From Streptomyces sp. MJM8645 (lineage in GTDB: Bacteria; Actinomycetota; Actinomycetes; Streptomycetales; Streptomycetaceae), in the NCBI RefSeq assembly GCF_001625365.1, contig NZ_LJJF01000001.1, positions 992,001 to 1,056,000 of the forward strand: a stretch of 64,000 nt of DNA, read 5' to 3'. The position numbers and the translations under genes are program-made. This document shows positions 26,319 to 38,267 of the stretch, piece by piece (within the stretch, counting starts at the first letter, position 1; each line of letters begins with the position of its first letter). The notes below the pieces were generated by a model. That model saw only the letters and a list, made by a program, of their open reading frames with translations, had not been told where the DNA came from and did no database searches.

Positions 26319-27407
26319 GTGAGCGCAGACGGCCCGGGCGGTGTGCCGCCGCTGCACCTGCCGCGGCGCACCCGGATGCTGCTGGTCGGCGCCTTCGGGC
26401 TGCTGGTCGCCGCCGTGGTGGCCGACCTGGTGACCGGGCCGGGGACGACCCTCTCCCCCGTACTGGCCGTCGCGCCGGTCCTGGCCGGGGCGACCACCCG
26501 CAGCGCCCGGGTGCCGCTGGCCGCCGGGGGCATCGCCGTCGTGGCGGTCGGGCTGCTGGAGACCACCAACACCGAACTGCCGGCCGAGGTGCACATCACC
26601 GCGCTGATCACGGTGCTCGCGGCGACCCTGGCCAGCGCCGCCAACGTCGTCCTGGTCTCGGCCCGGGAGCGGGAGCTGTTCCACGTCCGGACGGTCGCCG
26701 AGGCGGCGCAGCGGGCCCTGCTGCGCCCGCCGCCGGAGCGGATCGGGCGGCTGCGCACCGCGGTGCGCTACGTCGCGGCGGCGGCCGAGGCACGCATCGG
26801 CGGGGACCTGTACGCGGTGGTCGACACCCGTTACGGCACCCGGATCCTGCTCGGGGACGTGCAGGGGCACGGGCTTCCGGCGGTGGAGACGGCGGCGGAC
26901 GTGCTGGGGGTGTTCCGCGAGGCGGCCCGGACGGAGCCCGATCTCGGGCGGCTGGCCGAGCGGCTGGACGCGGCGCTCGCCGCCCGACCGGGCGAGGGGC
27001 GCTTCGCCACCGCGCTGCTGCTGACCGTGCCCGCGGAGCGGGGGCCGGTCGGCGTGGTCAACTGCGGGCACCCGCCCCCGCTGCTGCGCCGCGCGGGCCG
27101 GGTGCACGCGCTGACGCCGCCGTACGCCGCGCCGCCGCTCGGGCTGCGGGGGCTGACCGGTGACGGGTATCCGACGGGCCGCTTCGAGCCGCTGCCGGGG
27201 GACCTGCTGCTCCTGTACACCGACGGCATCACCGAGGCCCGCAACGCCGAGGGGCGGTTCTACCCGCTGGAGGAGCGGCTGCCGGGGCTGCCCACGGGGA
27301 GCCCGGCGGACCTGCTGGAGGACCTGCTCGCGGACGTCGACGGCTGGGTCGGCGACGCCGGGCTGACGGACGACGCGGCGCTGCTGGCGCTCCGCTGGGA
27401 GCACTGA
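26319..27407 (+). CDS. Membrane-anchored SpoIIE-type PP2C phosphatase
   Basis: A 362-residue protein with three or four N-terminal membrane helices (about 18-115) and a cytosolic PP2C/SpoIIE domain (about 150-362) showing RIGGDLYAVVDT, LLGDVQGHG, GEGRFATALLLTV, VVNCGHPPPLL, LLYTDGITEARN and a final LTDDAALLALR. Such enzymes act on anti-anti-sigma factors of stress or development. The GTG at 26319 follows a GGGAGGA Shine-Dalgarno and places the first helix near the start. Monocistronic. Confidence 0.9.
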   Translation: MSADGPGGVPPLHLPRRTRMLLVGAFGLLVAAVVADLVTGPGTTLSPVLAVAPVLAGATTRSARVPLAAGGIAVVAVGLLETTNTELPAEVHITALITVLAATLASAANVVLVSARERELFHVRTVAEAAQRALLRPPPERIGRLRTAVRYVAAAAEARIGGDLYAVVDTRYGTRILLGDVQGHGLPAVETAADVLGVFREAARTEPDLGRLAERLDAALAARPGEGRFATALLLTVPAERGPVGVVNCGHPPPLLRRAGRVHALTPPYAAPPLGLRGLTGDGYPTGRFEPLPGDLLLLYTDGITEARNAEGRFYPLEERLPGLPTGSPADLLEDLLADVDGWVGDAGLTDDAALLALRWEH

Positions 27408-27537
27408 CGGGCGGACGAGCAGGCCGGCGGGTCGGCGGGAGCGGTGACGGCCCGGCCGATTGTCAGAGCCGTGTGCAAGGCTTCGCACACGGTCGGTGAG
27501 GGGCCGGCCGGGTGACGATCGTCGGGAGGAGAGCACC

Positions 27538-27927
27538 ATGGGGTCCAAGGCCAGCGGGTCGTTCGAGCTGACCAGCTTCGAACCGGTGGAGACGGAGGAG
27601 CGCGAGGGTGCGGCCTTCGGGCGGGTCCGGATCTCCAAGAACTTCACGGGCGGGCTGAGCGGCACCAGCGAGGTGCGGATGCTCTCCGTCGCGGGCCCCT
27701 CGGGCGGCCCGGCGTCGTACGTCGCGGTGGAGCACGTGACGGGCGAACTGGACGGGCGGAAGGGTTCGTTCGTGCTCCAGCACGCGGCATGGGACACCGG
27801 CGGGACGACCATACGCGTGGTGCCGGGCACCGGGTCGGGCGAGCTGGCCGGGCTCACCGGCGAGTTCCTCCTGACCGTCGACGAGGCCGGCACCCACACC
27901 TACGTCCTGGAGTACGACCTGGGCTGA
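27538..27927 (+). CDS. DUF3224 family protein
   Basis: A 129-residue beta-rich protein starting MGSKASGSFELTSFEPV, with GSFVLQHAAWDTGGTTIRVVPGTGSGELAGLTGEF typical of DUF3224, a small allene-oxide-cyclase-like barrel. A clear Shine-Dalgarno (gggaggagag) precedes the ATG. The role is unknown. Confidence 0.88.
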   Translation: MGSKASGSFELTSFEPVETEEREGAAFGRVRISKNFTGGLSGTSEVRMLSVAGPSGGPASYVAVEHVTGELDGRKGSFVLQHAAWDTGGTTIRVVPGTGSGELAGLTGEFLLTVDEAGTHTYVLEYDLG

Positions 27928-28029
27928 TCACCTGGTCTCCCCCGCGCGCCGCGTGCCGCACGCACCGGGCTGCCGTCCGCGCTGCCACGATGATGCGATC
28001 AGTGCACGATCGACATCGGAGGGTGGCGC

Positions 28030-30578
<2,549 letters not shown>

Positions 30579-30746
30579 TCAAAAGCCAGTTCGAGGCCCA
30601 TTGCTGGCACTGTGTACAAACCATGATCAATGCTCCGCGCGTAGACTTGGACGATCATCCAAGGCCGGCGGTTTTCGCCCCGGCCTGGGCCGCTCCCGTA
30701 GCATTCACGCGGTAACGGCGAGGCGAGCGGGAAGCGGCGACAGGCA

Positions 30747-32255
30747 ATGACGGCGGGCGTGGACATCAAGCAGGACCAGAGCGACACGGACACCGGGGAG
30801 GAGATCGACTACGGTCCCGGCCTCGACCCCGAGCGGCTGCGGCTCTGCCTGGACGTGCTCGCCGAGCTCGACCAGCTGCACGTCGACCACCCGGACGCGA
30901 TCACCGTGCGCCAGGCCGTCGGCGGCATATTCCGGACCCTCAAGCAGCGCCGCCGCCAGGAGACCCGGGCCCGCAAGACCGCCAACGACCGCGAGGTCAC
31001 CGCGCGCACCGCCACCGGCGCCCCCACCCGGATCGACGACGAGACCGCCGGCGCCTTCGGCCTGACCACCGTCACCAGCACCGAGATCGCCGGCATCCTG
31101 GAGCGGCCCCGCTCCTGCTACACGTGCAAGCAGCGGTACGTCGAGGTCGACGCGTTCTACCACAACCTCTGCCAGGACTGCGCCGTCAAGAACCGGTCCC
31201 ACCGGGACGCCCGCGCCGACCTCACCGGCAAGCGCGCGCTGCTCACCGGCGGCCGGGCCAAGATCGGCATGTACATCGCGCTGATGCTGCTGCGTGACGG
31301 CGCCCACACCACCATCACCACGCGCTTCCCCAACGACGCCATCCGCCGCTTCACCGCGATGCCGGACAGCGCCGAGTGGATCCACCGCCTCAAGGTCATC
31401 GGCATCGACCTGCGCGACCCGGCCCAGGTCATGGCGCTCGCCGACGAGGTCGCCGCCGACGGCCCGCTGGACATCCTGATCAACAACGCCGCGCAGACCG
31501 TGCGCCGCCCGCCGGAGTCCTACCGCGAGCTGCTCGCCGCCGAGTCCGCGCCGCTGCCGGCCGGCAAGCTGCCGCAGGCCACCACCATCGGCCGCTTCGG
31601 CAGCGGCAGCGTCGACCTTCCCGCCCTCCCCCACCAGGCGAGCGGCGACGCGCAGCGGATGGCCGCCGAGGACGTCACCTCGCTCGCGCTCGTCACCGGC
31701 TCCGCCACGCCCGCCCGGATCGAGGCCGGCACCGCGATCGACGCCGGCGGGCTGGTGCCCGACCTCGCGCCCACCAACAGCTGGGTGCAGACCGTCCAGG
31801 AGGTCGGCCCGGTCGAGCTGCTGGAGGTCCAACTCTGCAACTCCACCGCGCCGTTCATCCTGATCAGCCAGCTGCGCCCGGCGATGGCCGCCTCCGCCTC
31901 CCGCCGCAAGTACGTGGTCAACGTCTCCGCGATGGAGGGCGTGTTCCAGCGCGGCTACAAGGGCGCCGGCCACCCGCACACCAACATGGCCAAGGCCGCG
32001 CTCAACATGCTCACCCGCACCAGCGCGCACGAGATGTTCGAGACCGACGGCATCCTGATGACCGCCGTCGACACCGGCTGGATCACCGACGAGCGGCCGC
32101 ACCCGGACAAGATGCGGCTGGCCGACGAGGGCTTCCACGCCCCGCTCGACCTGGTCGACGGCGCGGCCCGGGTGTACGACCCGATCGTCCGCGGCGAGCT
32201 CGGCGAGGACCTGTACGGCTGCTTCCTGAAGGACTACGAGCGCTCCAACTGGTAA
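30747..32255 (+). CDS. SDR-fold oxidoreductase with N-terminal Cys4 module
   Basis: A 502-residue protein. The first 155 residues are not part of a classical SDR: an acidic start, a helical KQRRRQETRARK region, then a zinc-ribbon-like CYTC (C124, C127) and LCQDC (C142, C145). The Rossmann domain begins TGKRALLTGGRAKIGMYIAL (about 160-180) and has LINNAAQTV. Where classical SDRs have Y-x3-K the sequence reads TNMAK (412-416): the lysine is kept but the tyrosine position is Thr. A long insertion lies between strands 4 and 5. ATG at 30747 follows gcgacaggca; the promoter has tagact near 30642. Function unknown; it may be a non-catalytic or altered SDR. Confidence 0.85.
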   Translation: MTAGVDIKQDQSDTDTGEEIDYGPGLDPERLRLCLDVLAELDQLHVDHPDAITVRQAVGGIFRTLKQRRRQETRARKTANDREVTARTATGAPTRIDDETAGAFGLTTVTSTEIAGILERPRSCYTCKQRYVEVDAFYHNLCQDCAVKNRSHRDARADLTGKRALLTGGRAKIGMYIALMLLRDGAHTTITTRFPNDAIRRFTAMPDSAEWIHRLKVIGIDLRDPAQVMALADEVAADGPLDILINNAAQTVRRPPESYRELLAAESAPLPAGKLPQATTIGRFGSGSVDLPALPHQASGDAQRMAAEDVTSLALVTGSATPARIEAGTAIDAGGLVPDLAPTNSWVQTVQEVGPVELLEVQLCNSTAPFILISQLRPAMAASASRRKYVVNVSAMEGVFQRGYKGAGHPHTNMAKAALNMLTRTSAHEMFETDGILMTAVDTGWITDERPHPDKMRLADEGFHAPLDLVDGAARVYDPIVRGELGEDLYGCFLKDYERSNW

Positions 32256-32294
32256 CCGGTCCCCCGCGAGGATCCCCGCGAAGGAGATGGCGAA

Positions 32295-32747
32295 TTGACC
32301 ACCGCACCGCTGCTCGGCGCAGGAATCATCGTGCCCACCGGGGACGGCCGGGTGCTGATCGGTCGGCGCACCACCGCCGGCGAGCCGCCCACCTGGAGCC
32401 TGCCCGGCGGAAAGGTCGATCCCGGCGAGTCCTTCGAGCAGACCGCGGCCCGCGAACTCGCCGAGGAGACCGGCATCGTGCTGCCCGCCGAGCAGATGCG
32501 GGTGCTCGCCCTCCTGCTCGACCACGAGCTCGGCCGGCCCCGGCTGACCGCCGCCGTGCTGGCGCCGCCGAGCCTGGCCGAGGCGGTCGTCACCGAGCCG
32601 CACGCCTGCGGCGGCTGGGAGCGCGTCGCGCTGGACGCGCTGCCGGAGCCGATGTTCTACCCGTCCTCGCTGGTCCTCGGCAGCTGGCTGCCGGAACGGC
32701 CGTCGGCGGTCCGGGCCGGAACGACCGGGTACCCCGTCACCCGCTGA
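32295..32747 (+). CDS. Nudix hydrolase
   Basis: A 150-residue Nudix protein with the full box G-x5-E-x7-REUxEExGU (GKVDPGESFEQTAARELAEETGI). It hydrolyses a nucleoside diphosphate linked to another group; the exact substrate is not evident. A TTG start at 32295 is chosen because AAGGAGATGG stands 5 nt upstream; there is no better ATG. It lies 40 bp after the SDR gene and is probably in the same operon, converging on the ABC permease. Confidence 0.9.
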   Translation: MTTAPLLGAGIIVPTGDGRVLIGRRTTAGEPPTWSLPGGKVDPGESFEQTAARELAEETGIVLPAEQMRVLALLLDHELGRPRLTAAVLAPPSLAEAVVTEPHACGGWERVALDALPEPMFYPSSLVLGSWLPERPSAVRAGTTGYPVTR

Positions 32748-32805
32748 GGGCGACGGGGTACGCCCGGGCGGCGACGGTCCAGCCCACCCGGGCGGCGGCG
32801 GGCCG

Positions 32806-35046
32806 TCAGCCGTTGCGGGCGGCCTCGGGGCCGGTGATCCGCTTCAGCAGCGGCAGCGTCGAGGCGATGATCCCGACCGAGGCCACCACACCGAGAGCGA
32901 CGAAGCCGAAGTACACCGCGCCCGGCGACACCAGGTGGTAGTCCATCTGGGAGCTGAGGAACAGGGCCGAGGCGGCGAGGGCCGCGCCGATCGAGATCAC
33001 CGCCACCGACAGCAGCGGCAGCACGCTCTCCAGCGCGATCACCCGCTGGAGCAGGCGCAGCGGCGAACCGGTGAGCCGCAGCATCGCGAACGGCCGCCTG
33101 CGGTCGGAGAGTCCGGCCACCACGCTGACCGCGAGGCTGCACCCGGCGATCGGGAGCGTGGTCAGCAGCACCACGTTCGCCAACTGCCGCCATCCGGCGA
33201 GCCGTTGCTGGCCTTCGGTGGCCCAGTCACCGACCGTGTGCGCGTCGTGGTCGGGCCACGCCGCGGTGAACACCGTCCGGACCTGCTCCTTCGCCGCCGT
33301 CGATCCGTCGGTCGTGGCGTAGAGCAGTTGGACCGGGAGCTTCGCGACCTCCTCCGCGGAGACCGGGACGGCGGGCCACTCGGCGTCCGGGTGCGAGGTG
33401 AGGTTGAGGAACTCGCGCGACGGGACGGCCGCCACGCTCGCCCCGGCCGCGCAGTGGCCGACCACCGGGACCTCGGCGAGGTCCGCGCAGGACACCAGGC
33501 CGGGGGTGAGGAGCGGAGCATCCGGGCGGGGACTGACCGGGATCTTCCCGAGGCCGGCCGGGTTGGTGTGGAGCACCGCGAGACCCCGCAGGCCCGGCAC
33601 GGCCCGCGCCTGTGCCAGGACCTGCTCCGGCACCGCGTCCGTCAGTTGCCTGCCGTCCCGGTAGTCGCCCTGCACCACGGACGCGCGGGACGACTGGTCG
33701 CCGTCCAGCGAGCCGCGGTTGGCGTTGATCGTGCCGATGACGCAGACCGTCGACGTGGTGACGAACAGCGCCAGGATCAGGCCGCTGACCGCGCGGAATC
33801 CGGCCTTCGGGTCGTCCGCGAGCCGGCGCACCGCGATCAGCGTGGCCGGACGGCTGGTGCGGCGGGCGACCGCACGGGCGGCGACCATGGTCAGCCACGG
33901 CCCGGCGATCACCAGGCCGAGCATCACCAGCAGGAACCCGGGCAGGTAGGCCGCCGCCTGTCCGTTCCCGGTGGCCGGGCGGCGGCCGAGGAAGTACAGC
34001 AGCTCCGCGAGCCCGGCCAGCAGCGGGACCAGCCGCCAGGCCCGGGGCGGCCGCGGGGTGACCCGGCGGCTGACGCCCAACGGGGAGACGGTGACCCGGC
34101 GCAGCGCGAACCGGGCCGCCACCGCCGAGGCGAGCGGCACGGCCAGGACGGTGCCCAGCACCTGGAGGCCGGTCAGGCTCAGGTCGTCGAGGTGGAAGCG
34201 GCCGCCGGTGAAGGGCACGTCGGCCACCAGCGGGCGCAGCGCCAGGTAGAGGCCGAATCCGGCGGCCGTACCGGCCACCGCGGCGACGGTGGACTCGACC
34301 GCGGCGATCACCGAGATCTGCCGCGGGGTGGCACCGACCAGCCGCATCGCGGCGAACCGCTGCTCCCGGGTGGCGGCGGACAGGCGGGTCGCGGTGCCGA
34401 TGAAGATCAGCACCGGGAAGATCATCGCACCGCCCACCACCGACAGGATGAGCGTCATCGCGTCACCCCGGATGCCCCGGCTCAGGCAGTCGCCGTTCCC
34501 GCACTCGGGCCGGGTGGTGGCGATGGTGGTGACGGCGACGGCGCGGGGCGCGGCCTCGACCTCGCCGACCGTCCGGCCGACGACCACGGCCAGCGTGTCC
34601 GGAGAGGGCATCGCCGAGTCGTTCAGGGTGCCGGCCATCCGGCCCGGGAAGCGGTCGCCCAGCTCGACGGCCGGGACGGTGCGCAGCAACGCGGCCAGCG
34701 CCGGGGAGGCGTAGTACTCGCCGGGGGCCGGCACCCGGTCGAGCCCCGGCGGGACGGGCGAGGTCGGCCCGGTCGCGGCGACGTCGATCTCGCGGATCTC
34801 CGAGCCGTCGTAGTAGTCGTTGTGGGGCTGCCACCACAGCGGGTCGACCTGCGCGCTCTCGGTCCGGCTCCGGGCCCCGGAGTCGAGCCAGACCTGGCGC
34901 TGGTTGGCGCGGTCGATCGCGTTCATGCTGGCGAGCGTGGACAGCAGCAGCCCGACCCCGATCGCCACCGCCGCCGCGATCATCAGCAGCCGGGCGAGCG
35001 CCTCCCGGCCGCCGCTGACCGCCAGCCGGAGCGAGAACCGGATCAC
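32806..35046 (-). CDS. ABC transporter permease, FtsX/MacB-like
   Basis: A 746-residue membrane protein with one N-terminal helix (LARLLMIAAAVAIGVGLLLSTL), a long extracytoplasmic domain (about 45-245), then two FtsX-type three-helix blocks (about 265-400 and 620-740) separated by another large domain. This double-FtsX architecture is usual for streptomycete exporters of lipids or peptides. The GTG at 35046 overlaps the ATPase stop (GTGA). The last gene of the padR-ATPase-permease operon. Confidence 0.9.
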   Translation of the reverse strand: MIRFSLRLAVSGGREALARLLMIAAAVAIGVGLLLSTLASMNAIDRANQRQVWLDSGARSRTESAQVDPLWWQPHNDYYDGSEIREIDVAATGPTSPVPPGLDRVPAPGEYYASPALAALLRTVPAVELGDRFPGRMAGTLNDSAMPSPDTLAVVVGRTVGEVEAAPRAVAVTTIATTRPECGNGDCLSRGIRGDAMTLILSVVGGAMIFPVLIFIGTATRLSAATREQRFAAMRLVGATPRQISVIAAVESTVAAVAGTAAGFGLYLALRPLVADVPFTGGRFHLDDLSLTGLQVLGTVLAVPLASAVAARFALRRVTVSPLGVSRRVTPRPPRAWRLVPLLAGLAELLYFLGRRPATGNGQAAAYLPGFLLVMLGLVIAGPWLTMVAARAVARRTSRPATLIAVRRLADDPKAGFRAVSGLILALFVTTSTVCVIGTINANRGSLDGDQSSRASVVQGDYRDGRQLTDAVPEQVLAQARAVPGLRGLAVLHTNPAGLGKIPVSPRPDAPLLTPGLVSCADLAEVPVVGHCAAGASVAAVPSREFLNLTSHPDAEWPAVPVSAEEVAKLPVQLLYATTDGSTAAKEQVRTVFTAAWPDHDAHTVGDWATEGQQRLAGWRQLANVVLLTTLPIAGCSLAVSVVAGLSDRRRPFAMLRLTGSPLRLLQRVIALESVLPLLSVAVISIGAALAASALFLSSQMDYHLVSPGAVYFGFVALGVVASVGIIASTLPLLKRITGPEAARNG

Positions 35047-35759
35047 GAGGCCACCGACCCGGCTCCGGCCCCGGCCCCGGCCCCGGCCCCGGCGGAGAGC
35101 GTGCGGGCCTGGCCGTCGCGGACGATCGCCTCGCGGTCGGCGTAGGCGGCGACCCGCGGCTCGTGGGTGACCAGGATGACGGTGGTGCCCTGCTCCCGGG
35201 CCGAGCCGACCATCAGTTCCATCACCTGCTCGCCGGTCAGCGAGTCCAGCGCGCCGGTCGGCTCGTCGGCGAACAGCACCTGCGGCCGGGCCACCAGGCC
35301 CCGGGCCAGCGCCACGCGCTGCGCCTGACCACCGGACAGTTCGCCGGAGCGGCGCCGCTCCATGCCGTCCAGGCCGAGCCGGGCGAACCACGGCCGGGCC
35401 TGCGCGAGAGCGTCCGCACGGCGCACGCCGTTCAGCAGCAGCGGCAGCGCCACGTTCTCCTCCGCCGTCAACTCCGGGACGAGCTGGCCGAACTGGAACA
35501 CGAAGCCGAACTTGTCGCGGCGCAGGGCGCTGCGCCCCGCCTCGTTCAGGGTGTCCAGGCGCTGCCCGTTGAACAGCACCTCGCCCGCGTCGGGCACCAG
35601 GATGCCGGCCAGGCAGTGCAGTAACGTCGACTTTCCCGAGCCGCTCGGGCCCATGATAGCGAGCACCTCGCCGGCCTCGACGGACAGGCTCGCCCCGCGC
35701 AGGGCGGGGGTTTCACCGAAGGACAGGGCGACGTCGCGGGCCTCGATCACGGCGGTCAT
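35043..35759 (-). CDS. ABC transporter ATPase, LolD/MacB-like
   Basis: A 238-residue ATPase with Walker A GPSGSGKST, Q-loop FQFGQLVPEL, signature LSGGQAQR and Walker B VLFADEPTGALDS, all typical of the exporter class (3.A.1.122-type). The C-terminus is an unusual AGAGAGAGAG tail made by a (ccggcc)n repeat at about 35061-35094. It overlaps the padR stop and the permease start by 4 bp each, giving a tightly coupled operon. Confidence 0.93.
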   Translation of the reverse strand: MTAVIEARDVALSFGETPALRGASLSVEAGEVLAIMGPSGSGKSTLLHCLAGILVPDAGEVLFNGQRLDTLNEAGRSALRRDKFGFVFQFGQLVPELTAEENVALPLLLNGVRRADALAQARPWFARLGLDGMERRRSGELSGGQAQRVALARGLVARPQVLFADEPTGALDSLTGEQVMELMVGSAREQGTTVILVTHEPRVAAYADREAIVRDGQARTLSAGAGAGAGAGAGSVAS

Positions 35760-36280
35760 GAGCGCACCGCCTCGGCCAGCGCGTCCAGGCGGGCGGCGGT
35801 GAGGTCGATCCAGCGCAGGTCGGCGTCCAGGTGGAACAGGCCGTGGTCGGCGAGCAGGGCGTCCACCAGGGCGCCGGTGCGGCGCAGTTCGGTGAGTTCG
35901 CGCATCCGGCGCAGGTGGGCGGCGCGCTGGGTGTCCAGGTACTCCTCGGCGTCGCGGCCCAGCATCAGGGCCAGCACCACCTTGGTGAACAGCACGCTCT
36001 GCAGGTTGGGTTCGGGCGCGACCGGATCCCGGAGCCAGGTCTCGAACTCCGTCACCCCCGCGTCGGTGATCACGTAGCGCTTGCGTTCGGGTCCGTCGCC
36101 GGGCTCCGCCTCGCCCGCGACCACCTTGCCGTCCCGGGCCAGCCGGCCGAGGGTCGCGTACACCTGTCCGTACGGGAGGGGTTTGCCGCGGCCGAAGAGG
36201 GAGTCGTAGTCGCGCTTGAGGTCGTAGCCATGGCTCGGCTCCCGCTCCAGCAGCCCCAGCAGGGTCAAAGGAACACTCAT
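35756..36280 (-). CDS. PadR-family transcriptional regulator
   Basis: A 174-residue regulator: the N-terminal winged helix MSVPLTLLGLLEREPSHGYDLKRDYDSLFG and PLPYGQVYATLGRLARDGKV are textbook PadR, followed by the helical dimerisation part (about 95-174). The ATG at 36280 is chosen over an ATG four codons earlier because it starts the conserved domain and has aaaggaacact upstream context. Heading the ABC operon, it probably represses it until a ligand binds. A palindrome lies 23 bp upstream. Confidence 0.9.
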   Translation of the reverse strand: MSVPLTLLGLLEREPSHGYDLKRDYDSLFGRGKPLPYGQVYATLGRLARDGKVVAGEAEPGDGPERKRYVITDAGVTEFETWLRDPVAPEPNLQSVLFTKVVLALMLGRDAEEYLDTQRAAHLRRMRELTELRRTGALVDALLADHGLFHLDADLRWIDLTAARLDALAEAVRS

Positions 36281-36302
36281 GGGGGAGACCATACCCCACG
36301 CG

Positions 36303-36319
36303 TATACTCTGAGTGTATA
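36303..36319 (-). promoter_or_regulatory. PadR operator candidate
   Basis: tatactctgagtgtata is an imperfect palindrome (14 of 17 positions symmetric), one of the few AT-rich spots in the region, and it lies 23 bp upstream of the padR start. Autoregulation through such a site is usual for PadR proteins. Confidence 0.55.
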
Positions 36320-36813
36320 GCTGGCGAGAATACGGCCCCTGCCTGCGGAAACCCCGTCAGAACCCGGGCGAGACCCGGGCGGAAGCCGGTCGGAACGCGG
36401 TCAGAGCGCGGTCAGAACACGGTCAGGGCCCGGGCGGAAACACCGTCACCCGGGTGCGGGCGGGCAGGAGGCAGCCCCACGCTCACCCCCTGCACCGCAC
36501 CACGGCCCGGCACCCCCACGGTCAACCGGGCCAAGCCGTCCCCTGGCACGAAGGATGCGGCCGGACCCCAGCCTGCCCGCCCGCCCGGCCGCTGCCGAGG
36601 GCCGAACGTCCCGGGTGCGCGAAGGGGCGCCGGGCGGCCGCGCACCCGGGCGCGACCCGGAACGCGACCGGCGCGCGGCGGCGCCGTCCGCAGGTCCCGG
36701 TGGTACGAGCCCGCACGACTCTTGTGCGCGGGCGGCCACCGGGTGGAAATTGGGTGACGAAGCCTCACGACCTCACCACCGCGCCGCCCCAACCCCCCTG
36801 AGGAGCCGTCGAC
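36320..36813. other. Gene-poor spacer with degenerate repeats
   Basis: About 500 bp between padR and the membrane protein gene. From about 36354 to 36440 a loose array of cggtcagaac / cggaacgcggtcaga-like units is visible. No convincing gene on either strand was found; open frames here are G/C-bias shadows. The promoter for the plus-strand gene at 36814 must lie near 36700-36800. Confidence 0.6.
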
Positions 36814-37482
36814 GTGTCCAGCACACCCCGCCCCGCCCGGCCTTCGTCGCGCCCGCCGCGAACCGGCCGCCGGCTGCGGCGGGCCTTCGGTGCCCGGCAC
36901 GAACCGCTGGTCCGGCCCGTCGACCGGGCCCGCGCCCGCGCCTGGCTGCTGAGCGCCTTCGGGGCCCTGCTCGCCCTCGCCTTCGCCACCGGCAGCTCCC
37001 TGCTCGCCTACCACGCCACCGCACCCCAGGCCGACAGCGACCGCCTGCGCCTCCACAAGGTCGACGCCGTGGTGCTCACCCTCCCCGACCACGGCTCCGG
37101 CACGGGCACCGGCGCCGGAGGACGCTTCGGCGCCGGCTACAGCACCCGCGTCGACGCCGAGGCCTCCTGGACCTACCCCGACGGCCAGCCGCACACCGGT
37201 ACCGTCCAGGCCCCCCGTACGGCTGTCACCGGCACCGTCGTCCCCGTCTGGGTCGACCCCGCCGGAGCCCTCTCCTCGCCCCCGACCAACCGCGCCGCCG
37301 TCGCCGTCTCCGCCGTCTGCACCGGCGCCGGCGCCCTCCTCGCCCTCCTGGCCCTGCTCACCCTCGCCCTGCGCCTTCGCCTGCACGTCCTCGACCGCCG
37401 CGCCGACGAGGCCTGGACCCAGGGCTGGGCCCGCCTCGAACCCCTCTGGAGCGGCCGCGCCGGCCACCGCCAGGACGACTGA
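36814..37482 (+). CDS. Rv1733c-like membrane protein
   Basis: A 222-residue protein with two membrane helices, near 43-65 (WLLSAFGALLALAFATGSSLLAY) and 170-195, around an extracytoplasmic domain (WTYPDGQPHTGTVQAP, VVPVWVDPAGAL). The layout and these motifs match the Rv1733c family of actinobacterial membrane proteins, whose role is unknown. The GTG at 36814 follows ctgaggagccgtcgac. Monocistronic. Confidence 0.75.
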   Translation: MSSTPRPARPSSRPPRTGRRLRRAFGARHEPLVRPVDRARARAWLLSAFGALLALAFATGSSLLAYHATAPQADSDRLRLHKVDAVVLTLPDHGSGTGTGAGGRFGAGYSTRVDAEASWTYPDGQPHTGTVQAPRTAVTGTVVPVWVDPAGALSSPPTNRAAVAVSAVCTGAGALLALLALLTLALRLRLHVLDRRADEAWTQGWARLEPLWSGRAGHRQDD

Positions 37483-37530
37483 CCCCTGTGGACGAGCGGG
37501 AACCGGCGAGCAGCGGGACGCGGCGCCGGG

Positions 37531-38208
37531 TCAGAGCGGGTGGGTCCAGTCCGGGGCGGGGTGGGCTCCGGCGGCCCGGTGGGTGAGGGCCGCGACGGCG
37601 ACGAGGAGAGCCAGGGCGAGGGTCAGGGCGATGGGGACGTCGGCCTGGCGGATGAGGAGGGCGCCGACGAGGGCGCCGACGAACATCCAGACGGCGGAGG
37701 CCAGACGGCGGGGGCCGGTGCGGTCGGCGGCGAGGGCCGTGATGGTCATGGTGAGCACCGTGGTGGTCAGGTCGGGGACCTTGAGGGAGCGGACCACCGC
37801 GTTCTGGCCGCCCATGGCGAAGGCCAGCAGTCCGATGAGGCCGTAGCGGGCCGGGTCGGAGGTGTAGCCGGCCACGGTGGCCAGGGCGATGCTCGCGGCG
37901 ACGAACACCGTCTGGGCGACCACCGCTGTGGTCAGCAGCCGCCCGCGGTGGTCGGGCAGCCGTCGGGCGAGGTGGCCGCCGACCAGGGCGCCGAGTACGA
38001 AGGCGGCGAGGGCGCTCAGCGAGGCGGTGGCGGAGAGTCCGGCGGCACCGGCCAGGGCGAAGCCGAGGAAGACCACGTTGCCGGTCATGTTGGCGACGAA
38101 GACGTGGCCGAGCCGGAGGTAGCTGACGGCGTCCACCAGTCCGGTGACGACGGTGAGCACCAGCAGCATCGGCACCAGCGGCCCGTGCCTGGGGTCGGGG
38201 GTGAACAT
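37531..38208 (-). CDS. YoaK-like DUF1275 membrane protein
   Basis: A 225-residue protein with about six membrane helices. TGLVDAVSYLRLGHVFVANMTGNVVFLGFALAG near the start is the signature of the DUF1275/YoaK family, and AFAMGGQNAVVRSLKVPDLTTTVLTMTITALA follows. The ATG at 38208 is preceded by aggaggtcccg, a strong Shine-Dalgarno. Function unknown. It is 59 bp downstream of the MgtC-like gene on the same strand and might be cotranscribed with it. Confidence 0.9.
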   Translation of the reverse strand: MFTPDPRHGPLVPMLLVLTVVTGLVDAVSYLRLGHVFVANMTGNVVFLGFALAGAAGLSATASLSALAAFVLGALVGGHLARRLPDHRGRLLTTAVVAQTVFVAASIALATVAGYTSDPARYGLIGLLAFAMGGQNAVVRSLKVPDLTTTVLTMTITALAADRTGPRRLASAVWMFVGALVGALLIRQADVPIALTLALALLVAVAALTHRAAGAHPAPDWTHPL

Positions 38209-38267
38209 CGGGACCTCCTGGTCGGCCTCGTGACGGTGCCTCCGTTCTACCTCCCCCGGGCCGCGCC

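Noticed and set aside
36354..36440. Possible CRISPR-like array in the padR spacer
   Set aside because: Units are short, degenerate and lack unique spacers of regular length; no cas genes are near.
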